Of a stretch of DNA of 64,000 bases, positions 16,671 to 26,300 are shown piece after piece. Positions within the stretch are counted from its first letter, which is position 1, and each line of letters opens with the position of its first letter. Made by a program: the position numbers and the translations under genes. Source of the stretch: Deltaproteobacteria bacterium (GTDB lineage Bacteria > Myxococcota_A > UBA9160 > JAJDAL01); NCBI GenBank assembly GCA_029261875.1, contig JAJDAL010000054.1:124001-188000 (forward strand). The letters are read 5' to 3'. The notes beneath the pieces are model-generated. The model was not told where the DNA came from, did no database searches, and saw only the letters and a list, made by a program, of their open reading frames with translations.

Positions 16671-17420
16671 ATGCTGCTCGTCGAAGAGACGGAAATCCTC
16701 GATACACCGACGGGTCCCATGGGGACCTACCTGTTCCGACCCGCCGGCGAAGGCGCGTTTCCCGGGTTGGTGTTCTTTTCCGAGATCTACCAGGTGACGG
16801 GACCCATCGCGCGCATGGCGCGACAGCTGGCCGGGCAGGGTTATGTGGTCGCGGTGCCCGAGGTCTATCACGAATTCGAGCCGCCCTTCACTCCCTTTGC
16901 CTACGACGAAGCCGACACCGCCAAGGGCAACCGCTACAAGGTGGAGAAGGAACTCGCGTCCTACGACGGCGATGCGCGCGCGGTGCTCGCCCATCTCGAA
17001 AATCGTGCGGACTGCAACGGACGACTCGGCGCGTTCGGAATCTGTCTGGGGGGGCACCTGAGTTTCCGCGCCGCCATGAATCCGAACGTTTCCGCCGCGG
17101 CCTGTTTCTACGCCACAGACATCCACACCCGCAGTCTGGGGCGCGGCCAGAACGACGATTCCCTCGATCGTCTGGGAGAGATTTCCGGGGAAATTGCCAT
17201 GGTCTGGGGGCGCCAGGATCCCCACATTCCGCGCGCGGGTCGCGACCTGCTGCGCGCGGCGTTGTCGGATCGGGAAATCGATTTCTCCTGGCACGAATTC
17301 AACGCCCAACACGCCTTCGCGCGCGACGAGGGCCACCGCTACAACCCGGCCCTGGCGCGGATCGGCCTCGACATCGTTTTCGAGTTGTTCCAGCGCCGTC
17401 TCCAACTCGGATTGGGGTAG
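16671..17420 (+). CDS. Dienelactone hydrolase family protein
   Basis: 249 residues. The ATG at 16671 has AGGAG seven bases upstream. GAFGICLGGH carries the cysteine nucleophile (Cys125) characteristic of dienelactone hydrolases instead of the usual serine. Asp183 in WGRQDPHIP and His214 in NAQHAFARDE complete the triad. The family opens lactones such as dienelactone in chloroaromatic catabolism or hydrolyses other small esters in the cytoplasm. The MFS transporter gene starts four bases after the stop, so hydrolase and transporter are probably one operon. Confidence 0.92.
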   Translation: MLLVEETEILDTPTGPMGTYLFRPAGEGAFPGLVFFSEIYQVTGPIARMARQLAGQGYVVAVPEVYHEFEPPFTPFAYDEADTAKGNRYKVEKELASYDGDARAVLAHLENRADCNGRLGAFGICLGGHLSFRAAMNPNVSAAACFYATDIHTRSLGRGQNDDSLDRLGEISGEIAMVWGRQDPHIPRAGRDLLRAALSDREIDFSWHEFNAQHAFARDEGHRYNPALARIGLDIVFELFQRRLQLGLG

Positions 17421-17424
17421 GGCG

Positions 17425-19050
17425 ATGTTCACCCGCATGCTGCGCTGGTTCGACCGCACGATTCTCGAATTGGGCCGAGAGATGCGTCTGTCCTACCTGC
17501 CGCCCCTCATGGTCTATCTGGCGGCGGGCATTTCCGGGCTCACCGCCATCGTGGGTACGTTCTTCGTAAAGGATTACCTGGGGCTTTCCGCGGAATTCTT
17601 GGCGGCCCTCGGTTTTTGGGCCGGAATTCCCTGGGCGCTCAAGATGCCCGTCGGGCATCTGGTGGATCTGATCTGGCGCTACAAAGCGGGCCTGGTCTTC
17701 CTCGGAGCGGGACTCATCGCCGCGAGTCTCGGCATCATGGTGGGTCTGCTCGCGTATACGGACGGCATGCGGGCCATCTTGCCCGTCGAAGCCTGGTACG
17801 TGATCAGCGTGTTGCTGGCTCCGCTCGGCTACGTGGTTCAGGATGTGGTCGCGGACGCCATGACGGTGGAAGCGGTTCCGTCTCTCGATGAAAACGGCCA
17901 ACCCTTCGACCCGGCGGTCTTGCGCCTGATGCACACCACCATGCAGACCCTGGGACGTGTGGCGATCGTCGGCGGCGGCATCGCGGTTTCGGTCACCAAT
18001 GTCTGGCTGTTCAGCGGCGTCGAATCCATGAGCGAAGCGGACAAGGTAGCGGTCTACACGCAGATCTATCTGCTCGCGCTGCTGATCCCGGTCATATCGG
18101 TTCTGGGCGTTGGATTGGGGGGCGTCATCAAGCGCCGGACGATTCGCAACCTCGTGGAGTTGGGGCACTCGGAGGAGGAGGCGCGCGACCGGGTTCGCGG
18201 CCATCCCGATCCCACGGAGCCCAATTGGTGGATCCTCGGCGGAAGCCTCGTCTTCGTGGTCTTCACCGTGAGCCTCGGATTGAGTTCGCTGCCCTTCAAC
18301 CAGGAGATCATTTTCGTCGGCTCCATGGCCATCGTTCTGTTCTTGATGACGCGCCTCGTGCGCGTCCTCGACCCCGAGGCGCGGCGGGTCCTGGTGGGGA
18401 CGGCGGTCATCATCTTCGTCTACCGCGCCATGCCCACGCCGGGACCCGGGTCCACCTGGTGGATGATCGACGCTCTCGGATTCGACCAACAGTTTCTTTC
18501 GGTTCTTTCGCTCGTGGCCGGCGGCCTCGCGTTGTTCGGCATGTTCATTTTTCGGCGCTTCATGGCCGAGCGATCCATCGCCTATCTGGTGGGCTTTCTC
18601 ACGGTCGTGAGCAGCTTGCTGTCGATCCCGATCATCGGGATGTATTACGGCCTCCACGAGTGGACGGCCGCGCTGACGGGAGGCGTGGTAGACGCGCGTT
18701 TCATCGCGTTGGTCGACACCGCCCTCGAATCGCCCCTCGGCCAGGTGGCGATGATCCCCATGCTGGCGTGGATCGCGAATTCGGCACCCGCGAACCTGAA
18801 AGCCACCTTCTTCGCCGTCATGGCGTCTTTCACCAACCTGGCGCTATCCCTCAGCCAGCTCGGCACCAAATACATCAACCAGATTTTCACCGTCGCTCGA
18901 GAAGTCCGCGATCCAGAAACGAATTCGGTCGCGGTTCCCGCCGACTACAGTGAGCTCGGAATCCTCCTGATCTGCGTCACCCTGGCGGGCTTCGCCTTGC
19001 CCATGGCGGCGATCTTGGCGGTTCGCGCCAGCCGCCTGGGAAGCGCGTAG
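17425..19050 (+). CDS. MFS-superfamily transporter, BT1 (folate-biopterin) like
   Basis: 541 residues with about twelve transmembrane helices, longer than a typical MFS protein. YVVQDVVADAMTVEAVPS after the fourth or fifth helix matches the conserved 'QDV..D..VVE' signature of the BT1 folate/biopterin transporter family, and LKMPVGHLVDLIWRYKAG resembles the helix 2-3 loop of that family. It sits in the inner membrane and the substrate is not certain; folates, pterins and S-adenosylmethionine are known BT1 cargos. A long charged loop near HSEEEARDRVRGHPDPTEP separates the two halves. It is 4 bases from the dienelactone hydrolase and 11 bases from the acyltransferase. Confidence 0.8.
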   Translation: MFTRMLRWFDRTILELGREMRLSYLPPLMVYLAAGISGLTAIVGTFFVKDYLGLSAEFLAALGFWAGIPWALKMPVGHLVDLIWRYKAGLVFLGAGLIAASLGIMVGLLAYTDGMRAILPVEAWYVISVLLAPLGYVVQDVVADAMTVEAVPSLDENGQPFDPAVLRLMHTTMQTLGRVAIVGGGIAVSVTNVWLFSGVESMSEADKVAVYTQIYLLALLIPVISVLGVGLGGVIKRRTIRNLVELGHSEEEARDRVRGHPDPTEPNWWILGGSLVFVVFTVSLGLSSLPFNQEIIFVGSMAIVLFLMTRLVRVLDPEARRVLVGTAVIIFVYRAMPTPGPGSTWWMIDALGFDQQFLSVLSLVAGGLALFGMFIFRRFMAERSIAYLVGFLTVVSSLLSIPIIGMYYGLHEWTAALTGGVVDARFIALVDTALESPLGQVAMIPMLAWIANSAPANLKATFFAVMASFTNLALSLSQLGTKYINQIFTVAREVRDPETNSVAVPADYSELGILLICVTLAGFALPMAAILAVRASRLGSA

Positions 19051-19061
19051 TCGGGGGCGCG

Positions 19062-20378
19062 ATGGCGAACGCACTTTGGAACCAGGCGCTCGGGCTCGCC
19101 CAACGCACGCCCGCCACGCGCCACCGCGGCGTCGATTTCTTGCGCGCCGCATCCATCGCGGTGGTGGTGCTGGGACATTGGTTCATGGCGGCGCCGTGGA
19201 TCGATGAACGAGGCCCGCACATCGGACACATGTTGGGCGAAGCGCCCTGGACCCAATGGCTCACCTGGGTTCTCCAGGTGATGCCCGTTTTCTTTTTCGT
19301 GGGCGGCTATTCGAACGGCATTACCTGGGATGCCGCCGTGCGCGACGGAAAACCCTGGGCGGATTGGCTCGCGAGTCGCCTGGGGCGGCTCTTCCTGCCC
19401 GTACTGCCGTTGTTGGTCTTCTGGGGGCTCGCGGGTTTGCTCGCGACGGGTCTCGGCGTCCCGGGGCCCATGGTGCGGGTCGCGTCCCAGGTCGCGCTGG
19501 TTCCGACCTGGTTTCTCGCGGTCTACATGCTGGTGGTGCTCGTCGTGCCCTTGGGCCGCGCGGCGTGGAATCGCCTGGGAGCGGGGTCGATCGCGCTGCC
19601 CGCCGTGTGCGCGGCGCTGGTGGATCTCGCCTACTTCCAATTCGATCTGCGCGCACCGGGCTGGATCAATTATTTCTTCGTCTGGTTCGCGGTTCACCAA
19701 TTGGGTTTCGCTTGGCTGGACGGCCGCATGGCATCCGGCGCGCGCGCCTACCTCTGGTGTTTCGGCGGCTTGGCGATGTTGGGCGCGCTCACGGAATTCG
19801 GACCGTGGCCGCGCAGCATGGTGGGTGTACCGGGTGCAGACGTGAGCAACACGACGCCGCCCCACCTGCCGATCCTGGCCCTGGCGGCTTTTCAGTTCGG
19901 CGCCGTTCGAATCCTCGAAGCGGGGCTCCAGCGCGGGTTGAAGGCGCAAACGCCGTGGGCCGCCACGGTGCTCGTCAACGGCATGATCATGACGGTCTTC
20001 TTGTGGCATTCGACGGTGATGATGTTGCTCTTCGGAGTCGGGATCCTGCTCGGTGGCATCGGTCTGCACGCGATTCCCGGCGACGCCGCGTGGTGGGGAT
20101 GGAAGGTCGCGTGGATCGCCCTGTTCGCCGTGGCCATGCTTCCGGTCGTGGCCGGGGCATCGCGTTGGGAACGCCTGCCGATCCCGCAGCCCGCGGTGCC
20201 GGGCTGGCGCCAGGCCCTGGGCGCATTGATCGTGGGGTTTGGACTCGCGCTGCTCGCCTATGGGGGCGTGGTGGATTCGGAAACCCATGCGGTGCGTTGG
20301 GTTCCCCTGGGGTTGCCTTTCCTCGGCGCGTTTCTGGCGGGAATGATCGGGCGGCGTCGTCGCGGATCGGCAGCCTAG
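19062..20378 (+). CDS. Acyltransferase-3 family integral membrane protein
   Basis: 438 residues with about ten hydrophobic helices. The N-terminal RGVDFLRAASIAVVVLGHWF contains the conserved Arg, Asp and His of the acyltransferase_3/OafA family (PF01757). These proteins transfer acetyl or other acyl groups from the cytoplasm to sugars, lipids or peptides on the periplasmic side. The acceptor is unknown here. The stop codon shares CTAG with the stop of the convergent DUF1214 gene, so the two overlap by four bases. It is last in the dienelactone hydrolase-transporter operon. Confidence 0.85.
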   Translation: MANALWNQALGLAQRTPATRHRGVDFLRAASIAVVVLGHWFMAAPWIDERGPHIGHMLGEAPWTQWLTWVLQVMPVFFFVGGYSNGITWDAAVRDGKPWADWLASRLGRLFLPVLPLLVFWGLAGLLATGLGVPGPMVRVASQVALVPTWFLAVYMLVVLVVPLGRAAWNRLGAGSIALPAVCAALVDLAYFQFDLRAPGWINYFFVWFAVHQLGFAWLDGRMASGARAYLWCFGGLAMLGALTEFGPWPRSMVGVPGADVSNTTPPHLPILALAAFQFGAVRILEAGLQRGLKAQTPWAATVLVNGMIMTVFLWHSTVMMLLFGVGILLGGIGLHAIPGDAAWWGWKVAWIALFAVAMLPVVAGASRWERLPIPQPAVPGWRQALGALIVGFGLALLAYGGVVDSETHAVRWVPLGLPFLGAFLAGMIGRRRRGSAA

Positions 20379-21784
20379 AAGACGCGGTAGCGCCGTTGCA
20401 CATGTTCGCGCCGCCAACGGATCCGCTCGCTGCGCTCTGCGGGTGTGACGCTTCGGGTTTCCTCGGGAAGCCGTGCGCGAATCTCGTCGAAGCCGATTTT
20501 CTCGGTTGAGATCGTGGGCCATTCCTCCTCGGGAGGACGCTCGGCATAGGTCCAACGCGCGGTGAGGAAGCCTTCGGGGTGACCGGTGGTGTCGAGCCAA
20601 TTGGGCACGCCGGGATCCCGGTGGGCCACGATGAAGCGGATGACGCCATCGCGATCCGTCTCGGTTTGGAAACCGTTCAAGCTGCTCTGGTGGTTGGCGA
20701 AGTCGTGGGACTCGCCCCAAAGCGAAGACAGGTGTGCACCCGTGTATTGCGGGGCCACGGGAATGCGGTTTTCGATCAACAACACCTCGTCGGGCGCCAG
20801 CTCGTAGACGCCTCCCGCATAGATGTTCGTACTCTGGCCCCCGCCCGTAGCACCGGACGCCGCGTTCGGGGCATTGAAGGCGTTGCGGGGCATGAAGCGT
20901 TCGCCCTTGCTTCCATCCGGCTTGCCGTAGGTTTCGAGCAGTACGCCGTAGAACTGATTCCAGAAGTGCATCTGGCCGCGAACGAGTGCCCCCATCCGGC
21001 GCAACTCGTCGGCGGCTCGCTCGGGCGTGTAGATCTCTGGAGCCTCGCCTTCGGATCCGATGCGTTCGAGGCGGAGGTGGACCGGGTGCTCGCGTTCCCA
21101 GTCGTAGAAGAGTTGGCGCCCACTCACGTATTGCGCGTAGCGATCGAGGGAGCCGTCCGGGTCTTCGGGGTTCGGGCGCGTCGCGCGCCGATAGGTGGAG
21201 ATGAAGTTTCCGCGGTGGTCCGCCGGCCTTTCCGGCGCCAGCAGAATTTCGAAGCGACCGTCGGAGCCCACCTCGAGCTGGGTCGAATCGAGTTTTCCCG
21301 TCTGCGCCTTCACGCCCGGGCGCAGCTCCGCCAGGCTTCCCGTATCCCCGGCGATGCAACCGTCGCTGACTTCGAAAATGATGTATTGCGGAGCCGTCGC
21401 GTCCTTGGGCGCCCGGGCGGCGCCGCGCCAATGGCGGTGGTCGTCCACATTCCCGCGCAAGACATAGCTCTGCCGGCCGTCGATGGGAGCCATGAAGTAG
21501 ATTGCGTCGGGGTTGTCGATCGTTCCCTTGTTCACGATCTGCAAGGCGTGGCGCACACTGGGAAAGCGGGGGTCTGCGTGGAAGGCGCGCTCGATGGCAC
21601 TGTGAACGAAGCCCATCAAGTAGCGGTAGCCTTCGGCCAGATGCCGATCGCTCGGAGGAGGCGGCATCAATTCCGTGTGATCGATGGCGTCCCGCGCGGA
21701 AGCGAGTTCCGTCATCAAGTCGTCCCACGCGGCGTGCAACTCCTGCTTCGCGTGGTCGGCGGAGGATCGTTTCGGATTCGTCAT
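20375..21784 (-). CDS. DUF1214-domain protein
   Basis: 469 residues, ATG at 21784 overlapping the sulfotransferase stop (ATGA). The protein has the pattern of the DUF1214/DUF1254-related beta-rich family: DGRQSYVLRGNVDDHRHW and IIFEVSDG in the middle, and a C-terminal DRDGVIRFIVAHRDPGVPNW-type segment ending in Trp/Arg-rich helices. The function of this family is not established biochemically; members are frequent in mycobacteria and lipid- or steroid-using bacteria. No signal peptide is visible. The operon with a sulfotransferase and a Cys-rich lipoprotein suggests work on a sulfated or lipid-like metabolite, which is inference. Confidence 0.75.
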   Translation of the reverse strand: MTNPKRSSADHAKQELHAAWDDLMTELASARDAIDHTELMPPPPSDRHLAEGYRYLMGFVHSAIERAFHADPRFPSVRHALQIVNKGTIDNPDAIYFMAPIDGRQSYVLRGNVDDHRHWRGAARAPKDATAPQYIIFEVSDGCIAGDTGSLAELRPGVKAQTGKLDSTQLEVGSDGRFEILLAPERPADHRGNFISTYRRATRPNPEDPDGSLDRYAQYVSGRQLFYDWEREHPVHLRLERIGSEGEAPEIYTPERAADELRRMGALVRGQMHFWNQFYGVLLETYGKPDGSKGERFMPRNAFNAPNAASGATGGGQSTNIYAGGVYELAPDEVLLIENRIPVAPQYTGAHLSSLWGESHDFANHQSSLNGFQTETDRDGVIRFIVAHRDPGVPNWLDTTGHPEGFLTARWTYAERPPEEEWPTISTEKIGFDEIRARLPEETRSVTPAERSERIRWRREHVQRRYRVF

Positions 21785-22938
21785 GGCGTTGGGTCTCCGC
21801 TGGGCGTTGCTGCGTCCCATCCGAATCGGTCGAACAGATCTTTCAAGCGCAGGCGAATCGCATCGGCCTCGAGGTCGAACTCCGCGAGGCTGTAGGTGTG
21901 CCCGGATCGGTGGGATCGGACGCGCTTTTCCTCGGACGAGAGCAGCGCTTGATATTCCGGCGCGATGGGGATTGCGAGTCGTTCGTAGATGTGTTCGATG
22001 GCCGCGGCGGGGTCGGCCACCAGGTCTCGGTAGTCGACCACGGCGTGGGGCGTCTCCGGGTGGCGTTCGAGTACTTCGAGGGGGTGTCGGTAGGTGTGGA
22101 AGGATTGCTCGGCCAGAACCGCGAGGCAGCGCGCTTGACTCTCCGCATCCCAACCCAATCGCTTCCAACCGCCGCGCACGAGTTTGAGCAGACTCGGAAT
22201 CGTTTCGTAGGGGTTGCGCACGGGAACCACGATCCGGGCGTCGGGGAAGGTCTCGATCAGCGCTTCGACGCGTCCCGCGAAGATGGGGTTCTTGCTGAGG
22301 TGCGTTTTCTCCGCGCCGTTCAAATACAACTGTCGTCGAACACATTCGCGATAGAAGTTCATCAATCGTCGGCGCTTACGGGCGGGCCACGCGTCGACGT
22401 CGTAGAAATCGAGGTCGCCGAGGTAGGGCAGCTTGGTGATCCAGTAGCCCGATGCACAGGAGTAATAGAGGACCATGTCGTCTTCTTCGGGTTCGTGGAG
22501 GCCCATGCGATGGACCTGGCGCACGGCGCCGTAGCGCTGGTCTTCCCAGCGGCGCAGGAGTGCGGCGATGCGACCGCCCAGATGGTGACGATCGACGGCT
22601 CCGAGTTTTCGCAGGGTCCACTTCTGAAGCAGCGATGGGAAGTACATCTCGTACAGCGCGAAGGTGCTGAAACGGCCGCGGTCCTTGGAGAGCAAGCGGT
22701 GGATCAGCGTCGTTCCACTGCGCGCGTGTCCCAGCACGAACACCGGTGCCCGGACCGTCGTCCGCATCAGCCCCGGAAAGAAAACGGGATCCAGGGCGAA
22801 GCACAGCGCATGGAAGGCGGAAACGACGGGCACGGCGAGGAGCAACACCGCGAGGGCGTACCCGCGCGCACGCGGGTTGCGCTCGCGCCAGGCGAGTCGA
22901 ACCATCGTTCGGTAGTTCGCGAAGTGGAAGTAGAACAC
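21781..22938 (-). CDS. Sulfotransferase family protein
   Basis: 385 residues from a GTG at 22938; the nearest internal ATG is 33 bases in and has no ribosome site. After an N-terminal hydrophobic segment (LAVLLLAVPVVSAFHALCF) the 5'-phosphosulfate loop VFVLGHARSGTTLIHRLL and the 3'-phosphate loop VPVRNPYETIPSLLKL mark a PAPS-dependent sulfotransferase of the Sulfotransfer_3 type. It would move a sulfuryl group to a hydroxyl on a lipid, sterol or glycan, probably at the membrane. Its stop overlaps the DUF1214 start, and the Cys-rich lipoprotein gene precedes it by 27 bases. Confidence 0.88.
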   Translation of the reverse strand: MFYFHFANYRTMVRLAWRERNPRARGYALAVLLLAVPVVSAFHALCFALDPVFFPGLMRTTVRAPVFVLGHARSGTTLIHRLLSKDRGRFSTFALYEMYFPSLLQKWTLRKLGAVDRHHLGGRIAALLRRWEDQRYGAVRQVHRMGLHEPEEDDMVLYYSCASGYWITKLPYLGDLDFYDVDAWPARKRRRLMNFYRECVRRQLYLNGAEKTHLSKNPIFAGRVEALIETFPDARIVVPVRNPYETIPSLLKLVRGGWKRLGWDAESQARCLAVLAEQSFHTYRHPLEVLERHPETPHAVVDYRDLVADPAAAIEHIYERLAIPIAPEYQALLSSEEKRVRSHRSGHTYSLAEFDLEADAIRLRLKDLFDRFGWDAATPSGDPTP

Positions 22939-22965
22939 CCTCGAGCGGTTCCGCGTTCGGAGCCG

Positions 22966-23232
22966 CTATTCCATGACTTCGCAGCGCGTCGTTCCGTCGG
23001 CCTGTCGCGTGCAGCGCGGGTCTTCGGAAGGGTAGGCGGGCTCGACGTCGAGTTGGCGTACCACCAGGGGGCAGATCAGCAGGTCGTCTTTCACGTAACA
23101 GCCTTTGCCCACCTGCGGGGTGGTGGCCTTGTACGAGCAGGCGCACTCACAAGGCGTCGCTTCGACATTCACCAACGGGGTCTGGCAACCCAGGATCATC
23201 GCGATGGCAGCGGCTCCGAACAATCTCTTCAC
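22966..23232 (-). CDS. Small Cys-rich lipoprotein
   Basis: 88 residues from a GTG at 23232 that follows AGGAGG at a good distance; a longer frame would place that ribosome site inside the coding region. MILGC is a lipobox (Cys16), so the protein is probably lipidated and held at the outer or inner membrane. The mature part has six or more cysteines (CECAC, then spaced single Cys), suggesting a disulfide-bonded fold. I do not recognise a family. It leads the operon with the sulfotransferase and DUF1214 gene. Confidence 0.75.
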   Translation of the reverse strand: MKRLFGAAAIAMILGCQTPLVNVEATPCECACSYKATTPQVGKGCYVKDDLLICPLVVRQLDVEPAYPSEDPRCTRQADGTTRCEVME

Positions 23233-23370
23233 TTCACCCTCCTTCAATGGCTGGGCGGCATGTTACCCCCGCCTACAATTCTCCCGCTGAGGGATACGTA
23301 AAGGCGTGGTAGGATTCACCCAGTTTGACGATCGGGCGGAGGCGGCCCGGTGTTTCGGAGGCTGCGGGCA

Positions 23371-26300
23371 ATGCGGAAAAGTCTTTCAAAAACCAATAGG
23401 TATTCGATCCTTTGCCGCAGTGTCGCCGCACTGCTCTGCATGGCGCTCGGGATCGCCCCGGACGCCCAGGCCATGTCCCCGTCCGAAGGCGAAGCCCTTG
23501 GTGCAGCGGGGTACCCGGAATCGGGGAGCGCTGCGCTGCTTTCGGCCGAGGAACTGCGTGCGCAACTCGAAGCGCTGGGGCCTGCGGGGCTGCCCCAGAA
23601 TCGAGCCAGCGCGGAGCGTGTCTTGCTCCCCGTCGACGAGGAATCCGAGGAGACTGCCCGACGCGTGCGGGCCGCATTCGAACGAACCAAACGGGCGGCC
23701 CAACGCGTCGCGCCGGTCGAATTGAGTGCGGACCAAGATGTGGATGTACAGCGATTGCGCCGCAAAGCGGGAAGTCCCCTTCAACTCCGCGTACGAAAGG
23801 GCGTGAGGACACCGGCGCAGATCAAGGGGCGCCGACTGCATCCGGCTGTGCGCGGTCCCTACACCAGCGGGGAGCGCGCCCAACGAACCAGTCGCGCCTT
23901 TCTGCGCGAGAACCGCCGTCTGTTGAAGCTTCGCGATCCGGACGCCGAGCTGCGTCAGCGCACACATTGGAAGGATCGCCTCGGGAAGCGCCACATTCGT
24001 TATGAACAGCGCTACGCGGGCCTGCGGGTCGATGGGGCCGAACTGATCGTTCATCTCGACACCGAGGGCAACGTGGAGCTTCTCGACGGTGGCTTTGCGG
24101 CGACACCCGAGGAAGAGCCGGCCCCCACCCTGGGTGGAGAGACCGCGCTGGAATTGGCGCGCGCGCGCGTCGCGGGTGGGATGCGGGCTTCCGCGAGCGA
24201 ACCGGAACTCCTCTACTACATGGACGACGAGGGCGATTCGCACCTGGCGTGGGTCGTATTCCTGACCCTGTCGGAGATCGAGCGTTGGAAAGTGGTCGTC
24301 GACGCCCACCACGGGAACATCCTCATCCACTACAACGAAGTGCAGTCGGCCAGCGTGCCGGGGTCGGGCACGGACCTCTTGGGGCAGAACCACAATTTCA
24401 ACGTCTGGTCCCAGGGCGGAACGTTCTACATGATCGACATCAGCCGACCCATGGTGACGCCGCTGGTCGATATCAACACGACCGACGGAACCGTGGGTGG
24501 AATCGTGGTCATCGACTCGCAATTGACCCAAGCCACCCAGATGGAAATCGCCACAGCGACGAGCGCCAATGGGCCGTGGCTCGCGGACGCAGTGAGTGCC
24601 GCGGTGAACATCGGCCATTCCTACGATTACTTCCTGGCCGAACACGGTCGCAATTCGCTCGATGGCAACGGCGTTGGAATCTTCGGGCTCGTGCGTTGGG
24701 GGAGTTTCATCAACAACGGGTTCTGGAACGGCCGACAGATTCTGCTGGGCAACGGGGCGCCGATCGCGGCCTCGACGGACTTCGTGGGGCACGAGCTGAC
24801 GCACGGGGTCATCAACAGCATCGGTGCGGGCGGGATTCTCGACTACGTGGACGAATCCGGTGCCTTGAACGAATCCTATGCCGATATCTTCGGCGAGATG
24901 ATCGAAACGCGCGTGACCGGATCCCACGATTGGCTTTGGAACGCCACGGCGGGGGGGCCGAATTTCGTGCGCAGCTTTTCGGATCCGCCGTCGAAGACTG
25001 CATTTCCCACCAGCCTGCCGTATCCGAAGAAATACAGCGATTTTATCGGTCGCAACCATCCGGATCCCTCGGTTGCGGCGGAGGTGAACAAAGACAACGG
25101 CGGCGTTCACTTCAACAGCAGCATCAACAATCATGCCTTCTACTTGTTGGCGGAAGGGTTGCCCGGCGCCATCGGTGACGAACAGGCCGCCCAGATCTTC
25201 TACCGCTCCATGACGATGCACCTGACGAAGCGCTCGCAATTCGTCGATTCGCGTCGCGGTTGCGTGACCGCGGCCGAAGAGCTGTTCGGCGTCGGGTCTC
25301 CCCAGGCGTTGAAGACCGCCGAGGCCTTCGACGCGGTAGAGGTCTTCGATACCGGGGCGACGCCGGAACCGGATCCGTTCCCGGTACCGGTGGGTTCGGA
25401 CCAGACCTTGTTCGTGCGCTCGTTCAACAATGGCAACTTCCTGGTTCGCAACGGACCCGCGGACCCGCCGGAGGGAACCTCGCGCACCTTCTTCCCGGTC
25501 GCTTTCCAGCGCCCGACCATCAGCGGGGATGGGGGAACCGCGGCCTTCATCAACGCCTCGGCGGACCTGTGTTTCGTCGATACCCAGGGTCTCACGGTCG
25601 AGACCTGTTCCGGCTTGCCGAATCTGCAGCCCCCGGTGTTTGCGCGCTCCGCCGCGATCTCGCGCGATGGAAACAGCGTGGCGCTCGTGCTGCAGGATTT
25701 TCAGGGCAACGCGGACAACGAAATCCTGTTGCTCGACATTCCGGGAAACACCAGTCAGCGGATCCAGCTCCAGGCGCCCGTCATCGACGGGCTCAATTCC
25801 GATGACGTTTTGTTCGCGGAGATCATGGATTTTGCGGCCAACGGTCGGGTGCTGGTTTACGACGCCCTCAATGCAGTGGTGACCAATGCCGGTTCGAGCT
25901 TCCTGGCCTGGAGTATCTACGCGTTGGATCTTCTGACCGGTGAGATCATCGCCATCGTTCCGCCCGTCACCACCCCTGGAGTCAACACGGGAAACCCTCA
26001 GTTGTCGCGCACGAGCGACGAGCGCGTCGTGTTCGAAGTGATTCAGGTCGACTTTCTGGGGAACGTGACCCGCTCCGACATGTTCGCCATGAATCTGTTC
26101 ACCGGAGAAGTGGGCTTCATCGGGTTCGTGAACGGGAGTATCGGGCTGCCGGGCTACAACGCCGACGACACCGGGATCCTACTGACCGCGCCGGACAATC
26201 AATTCACCGGCGCGTCGATGTTCCTACAGCCGATTCAGTCGGACCGCATCAATCCGAACGGCCAGGGCATTCTTTGGATTCCCAACGCGGCGTTTGGTGC

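Noticed and set aside
18945..21728. Long minus-strand open frame opposite the transporter and acyltransferase genes
   Set aside because: Arg/Pro/Gln-rich shadow; the plus-strand genes have family motifs and short intergenic spacing.
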